In this document: piece after piece, positions 1 through 10,896 of the stretch
Position numbering within the stretch: position 1 is the first letter of the stretch
Layout: every line of letters begins with the position of its first letter
Origin: Isochrysis galbana
Lineage: Eukaryota > Haptophyta > Isochrysidales > Isochrysidaceae
Length of the DNA stretch: 64,000 bases
Assembly: GCA_018136815.1 (NCBI GenBank)
Contig: CM030935.1
Location: 1,872,388 to 1,936,387, forward strand
Direction: 5' to 3'
Position numbers and translations under genes: made by a program
The notes under the pieces: model-generated
Databases searched by the model: none
Seen by the model: the letters and a program-made list of their open reading frames with translations, nothing else
Told to the model about the DNA's origin: nothing

Positions 1-1
1 C

Positions 2-1216
2 CACTACAACGCCATCCTTGCTGCGTGCGCTGACGCCGGCCGACGCCGAGAGGCTGATGCTGGCAAGGCCGCTTGCAGGCTGCTCGACAAGATGTTAGAG
101 AGGGGTGTGGAGCCTGATGCGCGCTCTTTTGCTTCGGCTATTGCCGCGATCGACGTCTCATCGGGGACCCATCAGGTCACCTTGCTCTTGACCCAGTATA
201 ACGAGGCGGCAGGCATCGCAGGTGGTGAGATGACATCAGGCACTGTAGATGGCGCCCCATTCGTGTACTCTGCAGCGATGCGCGCTTACCTGCGCGGCTC
301 GGAGTGGCAACGTGCCCTCGATACGCTCGATGCCATGCGTGACTCTGGCGTGCAGCCCGACTTGCATTGTGTTGGGGCGAGTCTCGAGGCATGCAAGCAT
401 GGGCGCGACGGCAAGCGGGCCCTCCAAGAGATGCGCGCCCTACGTGATGCGAATGGGGCGAAGGCGTGGAGCGGCGTGCTCGTATCGTCGGCCATGGGGG
501 CTTGTGTCCGTTCCGGCATGTGGGAAGCGGCGATCGCCTTGTTTGACGAACACGCTGCCGACATTGCGGGCGGAGAAGCAGCCGATTCGGCTTCCAGCGG
601 CGTTCCGCAGGGAGACAGAATGCCGGACTCCTTTTGCTTTGCGGCAGCTCTCGCAGCCTGCCGTCGCGGCGCGCAGGCTGAGCGTGCCCTCAAGCTTCTC
701 ACGCAAGTGGAGCCTCGGCTTCGTGCCGACATCCCAAAGGGACAAGTCGGAGGGCGGCCAGGTGCCGATGTGGCGGCAACCACCCTCGCGCACATGCGTG
801 AACAAGCCGTAGGTGCATGCGTTGCCGCCGGAAAATATGCTGAGGCCATTCGATGCCATCAAGAGGCGCCCACGACTCCAACCGTCCGGTCGCTAGTCTT
901 CGCTCTTGAGGCGTGCGGCGCTCTCGGACTCGCCACCGGAGCAGGAGCCGAGTATGCCTCCACGGCAGCAGCTTTATACGCCCTCCAGCCTGCTGACGGG
1001 CTGTTGGGACCAAGCGATGACGAGGTGGATGTGGCACTGTTGTCTGCCCTCGCCTCGTGCGGCGCCTGGGAGCTTCTATTGCGCTCGTTCGATGGGCTTG
1101 GCATCAAAGCCAAGGCCAAGAAGGAGTGCCTAGCACTCGCCGCACAGGCGGCTCTCGCGTTGGACTCCCCCCGTGCGGCCGAGTTGGCGTCGCTCGCCGA
1201 GAAGGCCCGAGGGTGA
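2..1216 (+). CDS. Pentatricopeptide repeat (PPR) protein, 5' truncated
   Basis: The open frame runs from the window edge through the first ATG at 92 to a TGA at 1214-1216, so the N-terminus lies outside the window. Upstream of the first Met the same frame reads a PPR helix pair (YNAILAACADAG ... LLDKMLERGVEPDARSF). Further degenerate 35-residue units follow: VYSAAMRAYLRGSEWQRAL ending SGVQPDLHCV, then a unit around SSAMGACVRSGMWEAAIALF, then PDSFCFAAALAACRRGAQAERAL. The xxPD ends of units are characteristic. PPR proteins usually bind organelle RNA and act in processing, editing or translation in plastids or mitochondria; that role is known for the family, and the target cannot be read here. 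The C-terminal third (after about residue 280 of the visible part) is Ala-rich with weaker repeats. No intron is seen in the visible part. Confidence is high for the family and low for function. Confidence 0.85.
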   Translation, partial: HYNAILAACADAGRRREADAGKAACRLLDKMLERGVEPDARSFASAIAAIDVSSGTHQVTLLLTQYNEAAGIAGGEMTSGTVDGAPFVYSAAMRAYLRGSEWQRALDTLDAMRDSGVQPDLHCVGASLEACKHGRDGKRALQEMRALRDANGAKAWSGVLVSSAMGACVRSGMWEAAIALFDEHAADIAGGEAADSASSGVPQGDRMPDSFCFAAALAACRRGAQAERALKLLTQVEPRLRADIPKGQVGGRPGADVAATTLAHMREQAVGACVAAGKYAEAIRCHQEAPTTPTVRSLVFALEACGALGLATGAGAEYASTAAALYALQPADGLLGPSDDEVDVALLSALASCGAWELLLRSFDGLGIKAKAKKECLALAAQAALALDSPRAAELASLAEKARG

Positions 1217-2120
1217 ATCGCGCTGGCCAGTGCGAGAAATCGGATGCTGTTCGCCCTGGCCGTCAAGGCCTCACTATGTCAGTTGTCGAGGCCCACTTGG
1301 ACTTTTGACGAGGCTGGCGTGATTCATAGCGTGAAGCCAACCGAGAAGGCACGACGCACCACCCGAACTCGATTCTGCAAGGCAGAGGGGCACCTCCTGG
1401 CGCCCACGTGTCGTTCAAACTCTTTGACTGCCCACCAATACCATTACCCGTCCCATTGTGGAGCTCGAGTCCGTCTTTCTTACATATGCCGTCATGGTGT
1501 TTTAGCGGACGGTCTTGAACACCGTGGTTCGATATAGTGTGCTCATCGCACACTTTTCTTATGGACGCACGCGCAAAGGACCTGTCCACAGCCCGCGGCA
1601 CTGCGCGCGCCTAGTCTTGTTTGGTTGTCTTTATGGTGCGTTACATGTGACGTATTTTCGCCCGCGTGCATTGCGTGTCTTTCTAATTTGTGATGTGGAA
1701 CTAGACGACTAGTACTAGCGCTCACTCCGTTGTGACCCTGCATACCATGCCTGTGTGATAAAGTGAGGAAATGGTGCCGTGGGTACCAAGGGGGGACCTT
1801 GGTGCTCACGGCACCACTCGTAGCAGCAGCCACGGCTGTGGCTCTGGCCGCGCAGGCGGTCGAGCGCGGCGCCTCGGCACTTATGGCATAGCGCCACACG
1901 CCAAGCGCAAGTGCGAATTTCACGGTGCTAGCGCCAGCGTCCATCCCGCTTGAATATTTCGCCTGCGGGGCAAAGCCACACAAGGAAGGAAACAAGGAAG
2001 AGAAAGCCAACAAGAGAGCGACGATGCGACGGAGGAGCCGACAGCGAACGGCGGTTACCGCTACCGCGAACGAATAGGTAGAAAGTAAGGAGGGAATCTA
2101 CGTGCGTAAACCAAAAGGGG
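1217..2120. other. Intergenic, no supported gene
   Basis: This is the spacer after the PPR stop. No ORF here has a recognisable domain or coding-like composition. The short ORFs on both strands overlap one another and look like chance. I see no RNA gene. Confidence 0.5.
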
Positions 2121-2127
2121 CGAGAGG

Positions 2128-2495
2128 GTGCAGAGAAACAAGCTGCTATGCGCACGCACGGCGCCCCCGCGGGGGGAACCGAGGCACATCGCCGTGCGCA
2201 TCCACGGCGTGCACATGGGTGATTGCAACTCATCACACCCTTCCCGTGAGAGATCTCTCTTATACTGCGTGTTTATGTAATTGTAAACCGCAAGGAAACA
2301 AGCTGCTATGCGCACGCACGGCGCACGGCGCCCCCGCGGGGGAACCGAGGCACACGGCGTGCACATGCACATGGGTGATTGCAACTCATCACACCCTTCC
2401 CGTGAGACATCTCTCTTATACTTATACTGCGTGTTTGTGTATTGTGTATTTGTAAACCGCAGAGAAACAAGCTGCTATGCGCACGCACAGTGTCT
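2128..2495. repeat. Tandem repeat, ~165-bp unit, two and a half copies
   Basis: A unit beginning GAAACAAGCTGCTATGCGCA and containing GGTGATTGCAACTCATCACA and a TATACTGCGTGTTT stretch occurs at about 2135-2295 and again at about 2296-2462. A third, truncated start follows at 2464-2490. Copies differ by small internal duplications (extra GCGCACG, CACATG, CTTATA, TTGTGTA). Small ORFs across it are repeats of the same nonsense peptide and are not genes. Confidence 0.8.
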
Positions 2496-2564
2496 CCATG
2501 GGGACGCGGGTTCGTCACTCTGTCGCCAAAAACAGATCAATCCCTAAGAGCACGTGGTAGATTT

Positions 2565-2720
2565 GTATATGGACATTTGATAGCTCAATTCGACTGATGT
2601 CCCACAATTGACGGAACGACACCTAAGGGAAGGGGGCGTGGCTACGAGAAAGTGATTCAGTGCCACGTGCGAGGCGAGGATATTAAAAGGTTTTTTTGTT
2701 TTTTTTGTTTGACCGCCCTA
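2565..2720. repeat. Dispersed repeat fragment (ggacatttgat ... gggcgtggctac)
   Basis: The stretch GGACATTTGATAGCTCAA ... GACGGAACG recurs almost unchanged at 52456-52503. The following part (AAGGGAAG(G)GGGCGTGGCTAC ... a CCACG-rich arm, then TATTAA and a T-run) matches 18790-18880. It ends in GTTTGACCGCCCTA, a motif shared with 28464-28480, 45965-45985 and (reverse) 11240-11260. This is a patchwork of transposon-derived pieces with no coding potential. Confidence 0.55.
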
Positions 2721-2879
2721 CGATTTCGCCCTCCGCATCCCCCTGTGAGTGACCGGGCTAGAACGTTGTTTTTCTCGGGTTTCATCCAGCTTTACTCGGT
2801 AGTCGAGCAAGTGAAACCCCCGGAGTGAGACGCGAGTGAAACCTTCGCAAAACCCCTCCGGAGTACTTTACTCCTAGAG

Positions 2880-3095
2880 TACAGACTCCTGCTTCTCTCC
2901 TTCCTTTATCCTTTACTCCTTCCTAGAGCTAGACTCCCCCCCTCCCCCCTCCCCAAGCCGTCCCTTCCCCTTCCCCCCCTTTCCCCATTTCCCTCTCTCT
3001 CCGCCTTCTTCCTACCCCCCTTCCCCCCCCCCCTTCCCCCCCCTCTCCCCTCCCCCTCCCCCTCGCGCGCGCCACCCCCTCGCGCCCGCCGCGCC
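2880..3095. promoter_or_regulatory. Polypyrimidine tract before the CBM-GH10-like gene
   Basis: About 200 bases are almost entirely C and T on the coding strand, directly upstream of the ATG at 3096. The same arrangement lies before several other genes in the window. It is probably 5' UTR or core promoter. No TATA box is apparent within it. Confidence 0.4.
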
Positions 3096-6000
3096 ATGCC
3101 GCCCGCGCGGCGCGCCCGACTGTGGGTCGTCCCACTCCTCTGCCTGCTCAGCGGGGCGTACGCGCCGTGGGACGTGCCCACCAGCGAGCGGCGCCTCATC
3201 CTCGACGTCACCTTCGAGACAAGCAAGGACTACGACATCACCTCCGCCTACGCGGTGCGCGGATGGAACACGACGGAGGGCAGCATGGCGATCCGTGTGC
3301 CCTCTGTCGCGGCGCGGCACGGCGGCGGGTACGGGATGGAGGTCAAGGTGGAGCGCGCCTTCACGCAGAACTTCCACGCCCAGTTCTCCCTCCCTCATTT
3401 CATGCCGCGCGTGCCGCATTCACTCTACCAGCTCACCTTCTGGGCAAGGATGGTCGGTCCGCCTGATGCGATGCCTGAGGTCTCCTTCATGGATGTGGAC
3501 GAAGGGTACGACTGGGTCGGCGGCGCCAACATTATACTGAGTGATCAGTGGCAGCACATCGCGATGGAGGCGGTGGCGACGCTCCCAAAGCACCAGATGC
3601 ATGAGATTCAGATTGCTTTCATGGTGCGTGCTTGGGGCATACGGATTGGCGCTCCGTGGTGCACGCAGTCAGTGTCCGCCAGCTGCCTGCCGCACGGATG
3701 TCACGTCGCTCAAACGGCTCTAAGAAGCTATTTCGAACGTCTGATAGACGCCTGTTGGCACCACATAGCCCACTAGCCAACAACAAAACCGATCATGAGC
3801 CTCTCTCATCCAACCTACCTTGATTGTGTGATGATTTCATGGCCTTCTTGTACCGTCTAGCCTCAGGCTGATGTTACCCCTCCTTTCCTGCGTTCACCCT
3901 TGGCTGCATTAGGTGGGCAAGGTTCCTGCAACCTACTACTTTGATGACATTCAGCTCTACGAGCTGGACGTCTTCTCTCCTCCTCCACCTAGCCCACCGC
4001 CGCCGCCGAACGTCCTCCTGTGGCTCGATGCGGAAGGAGGACCCAAAGGTGCACAGGTTGTGGTGTCTGAAGGGAAGAGTGGCAAGATGATCTCGGACCT
4101 GAGCTCAAAGGACGCTGCTCATGAGGGCACATACGGGTTTGAGCTTGAAGTGCAGCAGGTGTTTGAGCAGGACTGGTACGCAATGCTTTCGTTGCCTGCC
4201 TTTCTAGTGACCGACCACTTGCGCACGTACACTCTCACCTTTTGGGCCAAGTCATCAGCCAATCCGAAGCCGCGGCCACATATTGCGTTCCAGGTGAGCA
4301 TGCAGCACAGCAAACGCATTGAAGCAGCTCGCATGTCGACGACCTCTTGCACACAGCCCTGGCACGATGAATGTGCTGACTCTAGCCGCGGCACCTCTTT
4401 CCACATAGGATGAGGACAATAATTATGCATACATCTCAGGCGATTACATCACCCTCTCCGCCATTTGGCATCAGTACACCGTCAACCTCGTTGTGCCAAA
4501 GGCGAGACCTTCCCCGGGACACAAGACTAGCCTTTGCTACCAGAAAGTTCTCCTAAAACGAGCTCATTTTAATTGGTTGTTTCTCACGAAAGTTGTCTTG
4601 TTTTGTTTTGGCACCAGGAGCTCCGCGCGCACAATGTGATCGTCAACATCATGGTTGGATCCTTTGCGGGCACATATTACTTTGACGAGTTCGAGATCTC
4701 GAATGCAGATTACGTGATGCCACCTCCGTACCCACCCTCGCCTCCACCTAGCCCGCCGCCTGGAGTCATGCTCACGTATGGTGCAGAGGACTACGCCAGA
4801 GGGCTTATCAACTCGCAGGTGTGGTGTTGTCCGGCTTTCGAGGGGTATCGCTCTTGAGGCCCGATTTTGCTTCAGGACGACCGCACTCAACTCATAGTCA
4901 TGCTAATACTTTCAACCTGCCCCCAAACACCTCATTGCACATCAGGCATGGCCCGAGGGCAAAATGACCGTGCTACCTCAGTCCGAGCTTGCCAATCACG
5001 ATGGCAGTTACGGTTTGTTAATCGAAGTTTCTCGACCATTTGAGCACGACTGGCACGCACAGGTGCGGGCTGTGGAGTGGTCAGCAATGCGGGCTGTCGA
5101 GAACGGCCAGCAATGTGCACTACACATCCTGGAGGACGATGCACGTGCCCTGCTGGTGTAGCATCTGCCATAGGAATCCCTTGCCTCTAGTATCCTCTCC
5201 TGCAAGTCCGAGAGGCGCTGCCTGTGTGTCAAATTCTTTCGTTCGCCCGCGCAAGGTCCAATGGCGTTAGCCATTGGTTCCCATGCTTGCAATCGCTCGC
5301 ATCGGCAGCAGCGCTATGCTCTCCGGGTTGTTGTGCATCTACCAGGCTTCCTAATAGTGATCCGTTAAGACCCTTCTCGCCCACTGTGGACGCAGGTCTC
5401 ATTCAAACCGTTCACGCCTCCGGACACCAATCACGGCTACGTTCTCTCCTTCTGGGCCCGTGCCACCCCTCAGGGTTCGCAAGAAGCAGGATCGCCCAAA
5501 GTGGTCTTCCACGACGCGGACGACGCCTTCGTTCCCCTAAAGCAGGCGCGTTGACCCACCCACCCCTTCCGCAGAAGCCCCGCGCTCATTATTGGTTCGT
5601 CATATGTTCCCGTTCCATCTGTGTCCGCTCCTCCGACTTTTTTTTCTGGCGTCTCACATCGCCGTCACCGAACCATTTGTCTATTGTTGGGGACGCCTGC
5701 CTTGCCTCCTCGCAGCCTGTTCAGCCATTCATCGCCTTCTCCTTACGCCTGCCTCCCAGGTCGTCGTCCCAATGACCGCCGACTGGAACCTATACCAAGT
5801 CGACTTGGCCATCGCCCCCTATCGGCAAGGCCACTCTGTCGTGGTCTCGTTTTGGGTGGGCGAATTTGCGGGTTCTTACATGATCGATGATCTTCAGGTT
5901 TCTATCACGTCCATGTTCTCGCCACCGCCTCCTTCACCTCCTGGCGTTCACGTAGAAGCCGTGCCGCCTCCATCGCCTGCGCCTGGAGTGCTCCAGCTGC

Positions 6001-8368
6001 TCTTGTTCGAAGAATCCGACGAGGACGTTACTCCCGAGGTACTTGCCAACAACGGTTCGTGGTCAGTTTCCATCCCGGATCCACGCGCAGCCCACACCGG
6101 CTCGAAAGGGTTGTATGCGCTGGTGGACAAACCGTGGGGAGTTGCAAGCCTCGCGCAACTCCTCCTTCCTCGCTACGTGCAGAGAGCCGATCGCGAGACG
6201 CTACTGCATCTCTCGTTTTATGCCAAGGTATGTGTCGCGTACTTACCCTGCTGAATAATACCAAGGAATGCCCGTCTTGGGAGTAAAGCGAGCCCCTCGG
6301 CCGTACCCCACTCTCCAATGTTCACCATGACATGGCAAGTGCAGCTCATGTTCAAAGGGGTGTACCAATTCCTTGTCCAGGTCGAGAAACTTAGGGCATT
6401 GGATCCCCCGCCAACTGTGACCGTCGCCTTCGTGGATCTGAACCAAGCTGGCGACCCCATCGCCACCGAGGAGATCTCCATCACTAGCACTTGGCAGCTT
6501 CACTATGTGGTCATCGACTTAAAGCGCGAGCACGTGGGGCACCAGATTCGGCCATACCTCTACCTAGGCAAACACGCCGGGATCTTCGCTTTCGACGACT
6601 TCGAATACAAAGAGATTCCCATCGAAGACGGCATGGCCTGGCTCCAGCGCGCTCCCGAGCGGATACAAGCTCATCGAATGCGCCGTTTCGAGCTCTTATT
6701 CCTAGATCGGGATGATTGGCCTATCGACTATGGGACGGTTGACGTACGTCTCGCACGTCACGACTTCGAATTGGGCGTTTCGCTAGAAACACGCCTCGAA
6801 TCGCGCCTCTCGCCAATCGACTATCAGTGGCTTCTTAGCGTCGCCTCGAAACACTTTTGGGCGGGCACGCTCGCCTCCCAGCTTCAATGGTCTACATACG
6901 AACCCGCTCAGAACGATATCGATGCTAGCTTCGCGGCCTCTGAAGAGCTCATCCGTTGGACCGAGGATCAGGGCTGGCTTCCTATGGTGGCCTCGCTATT
7001 CGATGGTGGCCAAAGCGACCAAAACCATTGGACGAATCAACTAGCCTGCCACGAGCTCGAGACGCACTTGCATACTCGCATCTCGCGTGATCTGACTGCG
7101 TTCAAAGGACGCATCGGCCGGTATGAGTTGTGGCGAGATACGATGAAGTCACGGGAGTGGATCGACAGATGCGGCGAGGAGCTGTTGATCAATGCCTGGA
7201 AGTGGGCAAAGGAGGTGGACGCGACGGCGACGCTGTGCTCATTAGAGAGCGATATTTTGACGCCGCTTACTCTCACCCGAGCGGAGGCATATCACAATAC
7301 GTTGTGGGGGCTTTCTTCGAAGGGAGTGCCTCTTGGGGCAATCGGTGTTCAGGTGAGAGAACAACCGCGGAGGCCCCGATTCCAACGCGGGCGACGGTAG
7401 CCCTTGTTTCGGTGCTGCACCACACAGCCACTTGCTTACATGCATGGCTGCTAGCTAATGTCCTGCCTTTGCCGCCAGCCATGCACAATACCCGAGATGT
7501 CATTGTCACGCGAGCCTCTCGAGCTCCCCTTCCTCTGTCACCGCGCTTCCCCATGGGCACCAAGAGCGCTGCAAGTGCACCGGCTTGCCTTGTTCCACCT
7601 GCCCGCAGGCACATTTTCAGGGTCTTGCCTTGTTCCACCCGCCCGCAGGCACATTTTCAGGGTGAGGTAGACGCGTCTACGGTAAAGCATCGACTCGACG
7701 TGCTGCGTGAGCTTCGGAAGCCTATCTACATTACGGACCTCACCATTTCTGGGCTCGAACCAGGACAGCACGCGTACGAGTTCGAAAAGATGTTGCGACT
7801 CGCCTTTTCGCACGACGCGGTGGCGGGCATCACCATCGGCGGGCTATGGGACGGCGCCCTTTCTGGCGCTGACGTCGCAGCGGGCCGAGGCCCAGGTCTC
7901 TTTACCCTGGATCAACAGCCCAAGCCAGCATTGCTTCGCATGGATGGGCTTTGGGGAGAGGAGTGGAACACCGCCGTTTCACACGGGATGACAGTTGACG
8001 GCACGGTTGCCGTCGACGGTTTTTATGGGGTTTACACATATGAGCTGCGGAACGGCGACCAGGTATGCAAGGGCGAGTTCGAGCTGTCCAAGAATCTGAG
8101 CGCGCCTAGAGATGGTAGATACATGAAGCCCGAACGAATAACGCTACGATGCGACTGGCATCTTTCTTGGCACTATCCCATTTGGGGGACTCCGGCGATC
8201 ATCTCACTAATTTCAGTGGGCTGTTTGTTTGCTTGCTATCGGAAGCGGAGCGATCTGATACGCAAATCGGACGATGCAAGATTCTCCAAAGGCTATGCTA
8301 GTACCAGGGGCGCTCGTGGACAAAGAGTTAGGATGGTAGACACAGAGATGGAGGACGTGCCGTTTTAA
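3096..8368 (+). CDS. CBM4/9 x4 - GH10-like membrane protein, catalytic residues replaced
   Basis: Nine exons can be joined in frame: 3096-3623, 3913-4293, 4409-4501, 4618-4818, 4946-5062, 5396-5545, 5760-6227, 6381-7352, 7661-8368 (about 1205 residues). A signal peptide (LWVVPLLCLLSGAYA) is followed by four carbohydrate-binding modules of CBM4/9 type. Each has a TFWAR/SFWAR-type strand and ends in a YYFDD/YMIDD/FAFDD strand. The modules are separated by SPPPP-rich linkers. A GH10-type barrel follows (about residues 660-930), then a transmembrane segment near the C-terminus (TPAIISLISVGCLFACY) and a basic tail. In active GH10 xylanases the acid/base Glu sits in WDVxNE and the nucleophile in ITELDV. 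Here the aligned stretches read YELWRD and YITDLTI, so both Glu positions are Asp. Plants and algae have CBM-GH10 proteins acting on cell-wall glycan; this one is probably a glycan-binding surface protein with weak or no hydrolysis. All eight introns are phase 0, and two (4502, 5546) start with GC. Confidence 0.82.
7584..7663 (+). repeat. Tandemly duplicated 3' splice acceptor (2 x 40 bp)
   Basis: A 40-base unit ending CACATTTTCAGGGT occurs twice in a row (7584-7623 and 7624-7663) at the end of the last intron of the CBM-GH10-like gene. The two copies differ by one base. Use of the second AG keeps the frame into GEVDAST. Use of the first would add 40 bases and shift frame. Confidence 0.85.
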
Positions 8369-9659
8369 GTGGAGTTGCTGCTTGGTGGGTCGCGCTTTTG
8401 GACCGAACCTCCAACTTCTTTCCACAGCGATGGTGAGTGCTAATATTGGAGCTTCGGGGTATGCCGCAGCTTACCCAGTATCCATCACGGACGTCGCGCG
8501 TGGGATACCTATGTCTTCATCTCGCCTTCGCCTAGTGGTTCGCTATTCCACCGATTGGTCTTTATCTCTGCACCTTCCATGAGCTCTTTCTCGCTCTTGA
8601 TGACGGCCTCCCCATCTACCAAATTCATGTATTGTTGTATTGTGCTTCTGTTTCGTGCCGCCACTCATCTGCTCGTTTAAGCCTGAAGAGAAGGATGTCC
8701 CCCCACTCTCATTAGCCTGCTCGGACTCCCACCTGTTCCTACTTCCCGGACTCACCTAGCACCCTCTGAGAACCTAGAGTGAGCTGTTAAGTACTTCATC
8801 AAGATGTCGCCCTAGTGCCAGCCAGGCACAACTATCGTTAAAGCGATAGGGTCAATGGAAGTCGCGTTCCGTCAAAAGAGGGCCATGTGAGAGGTGCGAT
8901 TGTGAAAAGTCGATTTTTCCCGTCCCCACCTCTAGCGGGGGAGTCACTCACCGACGCCATGGATTTTCGTGGGATAGAGGGGGTTCGCGGGGGGGGGGGG
9001 GGTCTGGGGGGGCAAGTAAGGGGGGTCCCTGGGGAATCCTTGGACACCCAGGAGGGGTGAAAAATAGTGGTTGAAAAGAGTGAGTGACCGGGCTACTAAT
9101 GAGGGAATGAGGGGGGAGCGGGGGAGCAGCGGGTGTTGGGGTGAGCGGCAGGGGCAAGGGCGATGTCAGCGTCTCCCTATTGTCCTAGGGTAGTGGTATA
9201 TCAACGCTAGCCGGCTTTTTCAAGAGTTTCCTTTTCTATGTGCACCGATGACTCGCTGTCGACCTCGAGCATGAAGAATCTACATGCGGGGGCGCGGCTG
9301 CTGCGAAGCGGAAGCGGTTGGCGGATCCAATTCGGCCGTGTGTGATGTGCTGAAGACGCGTGCGCGGCGAGAAGGCTAAGAATTTTAATCTTGGGTCAAG
9401 GTGGACCTCCTTATCCGTCACATCAATCACACGCTTCACGCTTGCACTTGCGCTTCCCATAGCACACCATGTTACCCTTATCCATGTAGTGCTGCGCACT
9501 CCGCACAATGTCACCTTATCCTTTTATGGTTGCGCACTCACTACTCCCGTGAAAATTTGCGGCCAAGAAATCCAGGCGTAGAGGGCGCGCATCCTGAGCT
9601 GTTAGACCCTAACCGTTTGCGTTAAGCACACCTGCCTATAGCCCTGCATTGAGAGGCAA
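8369..9659. other. Intergenic with repeat debris
   Basis: No credible gene. One reverse-oriented copy of the dispersed hairpin motif lies at about 8828-8870 (CTATCGTTAAAGCGATAG followed by GGTCAATGG). A long G-run is at 8988-9003. The stretch GGAAGTCGCGTTCCGTC at about 8860 recurs at about 50036. Confidence 0.5.
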
Positions 9660-10856
9660 TCACCGCAATTCGCCTCGGAGGTTGTTGGCCTCCACACTCA
9701 ACTTTGCTTTGTCCAGATCGTCAATGGCTTGAATATGCCGTCGCCGAGGGATTGCTTCTTCGATCGCGGAGAGCAGTGACGTTGCAGGCCCACTCGATGG
9801 GCAGGTTTGCACATGGGCGACCTTGTCTCGTCGAATGATAGGTGCTTCGCGGCAGTCTTGCCCGATTTCCCAAATCATTACCCCCTGCAAGCCGAGAGAG
9901 ATGGCCAGTCTGGTTTTGCGCGCGATTGTCGCCGGGCCATTGAAGTAGTAGCCACGAGTCTCGTCCGTGTTCCGCGACACCACAGGACCGTCAGGAAAGT
10001 CGGCTGGCTTGAGAAGATCCTCGTAAGATTTCCAATCACCAGTTGAGACTGATCGCCCATAAAAAGGCATGCCGAGAGTCACCTTGGAAGGTGGCAGGAT
10101 CGCGACTGCCTGCTGCGCGACCTGCTGGGCAAACTCATACGTCGAATGGCGACCACCTTGATCGTAGGCCATGATGTGCATGGCGTCGACGTACTTGGCC
10201 ATTGGAGCCAGCATGCGCTCTTGTCTTCCGTCAGGATAGTAGGCAAGGGTGATGAGCCTGCCCAACGGCCGAAAGGCTTCTCGAGCCTCCTTGAGCAAGA
10301 GCCCGAGGCCGCGATAGTCGCGGGCTACTACGTCGTCATCCTGATACCCATGGCCAAAACGATAGCCGGGATACTCCCAATTGATGTCAACGCCGTCCAA
10401 GCCGGCTGTCTGGCATAAGCTCAGAAGGGCATTGATGAAGGCGCGCCGCCTATTGCGCGTGCTCACCGCAGCGGAGAAGCCGGCGGACCTGCCATTACCG
10501 CCCACGCAGATGAGCATCTTTTGGCAGTGTGTCCGCGCCTCCTCACGCAGCGACCTGCGCGGTATCCGCTCCATTGCACCGAGGAGGCCATCGTGCTGCA
10601 CCTCAAGAGAGAAGAAGATGAGGTGCGTGACCACACGGCAGATGCGCTCGAAGTTGGCGGCGTCGTACCGCCACTCAGGGAGGTAGGCGGCCACTGTGAA
10701 GTTGGTCGGGCCCGCTGTCCCTGCACCATGCGCCGCCCCTGCACCATCTGCCGCCCCCGCCCCCTCCGCCGCCGCCGCCGCCGAGGCCGCCCCGAGCAAG
10801 AGCACGGTGACCTGGGACGGCCGCATCGGGTTTCCCGCCCTCGGCACTCGGCACAT
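9660..10856 (-). CDS. GH18 chitinase-like secreted protein
   Basis: A single uninterrupted ORF of 398 codons; the second Met (11 residues in) gives a better signal peptide (VTVLLLGAASAAAAA) followed by an Ala/Gly linker. The fold markers of glycoside hydrolase family 18 are in order: VAAYLPEWRY (strand 1), THLIFFSL, KMLICVGGNG (strand 3, SxGG-like), DGVDINWEYPG (strand 4), MAYDQ (strand 6), LGMPFYGRS (strand 7) and GVMIWEIGQD (strand 8). The family motif is DGxDxDxE. Here the catalytic Glu and the first two Asp are kept but the Asp two residues before Glu is Asn. GH18 enzymes cleave chitin or related N-acetylglucosamine glycans, and the middle Asp normally positions the substrate acetamido group, so activity may be altered. 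No chitin-binding module is seen. The neighbour on the right is a Gag-like ORF, unrelated. Confidence 0.85.
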   Translation of the reverse strand: MCRVPRAGNPMRPSQVTVLLLGAASAAAAAEGAGAADGAGAAHGAGTAGPTNFTVAAYLPEWRYDAANFERICRVVTHLIFFSLEVQHDGLLGAMERIPRRSLREEARTHCQKMLICVGGNGRSAGFSAAVSTRNRRRAFINALLSLCQTAGLDGVDINWEYPGYRFGHGYQDDDVVARDYRGLGLLLKEAREAFRPLGRLITLAYYPDGRQERMLAPMAKYVDAMHIMAYDQGGRHSTYEFAQQVAQQAVAILPPSKVTLGMPFYGRSVSTGDWKSYEDLLKPADFPDGPVVSRNTDETRGYYFNGPATIARKTRLAISLGLQGVMIWEIGQDCREAPIIRRDKVAHVQTCPSSGPATSLLSAIEEAIPRRRHIQAIDDLDKAKLSVEANNLRGELR

Positions 10857-10896
10857 ACATACATCTTGCGCATACTTTTCTTATTCTTCTGAATAG

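Noticed and set aside
2128-2495. The tandem repeat as a CRISPR array.
   Set aside because: Units of 165 bases without unique spacers, in a eukaryotic genome.
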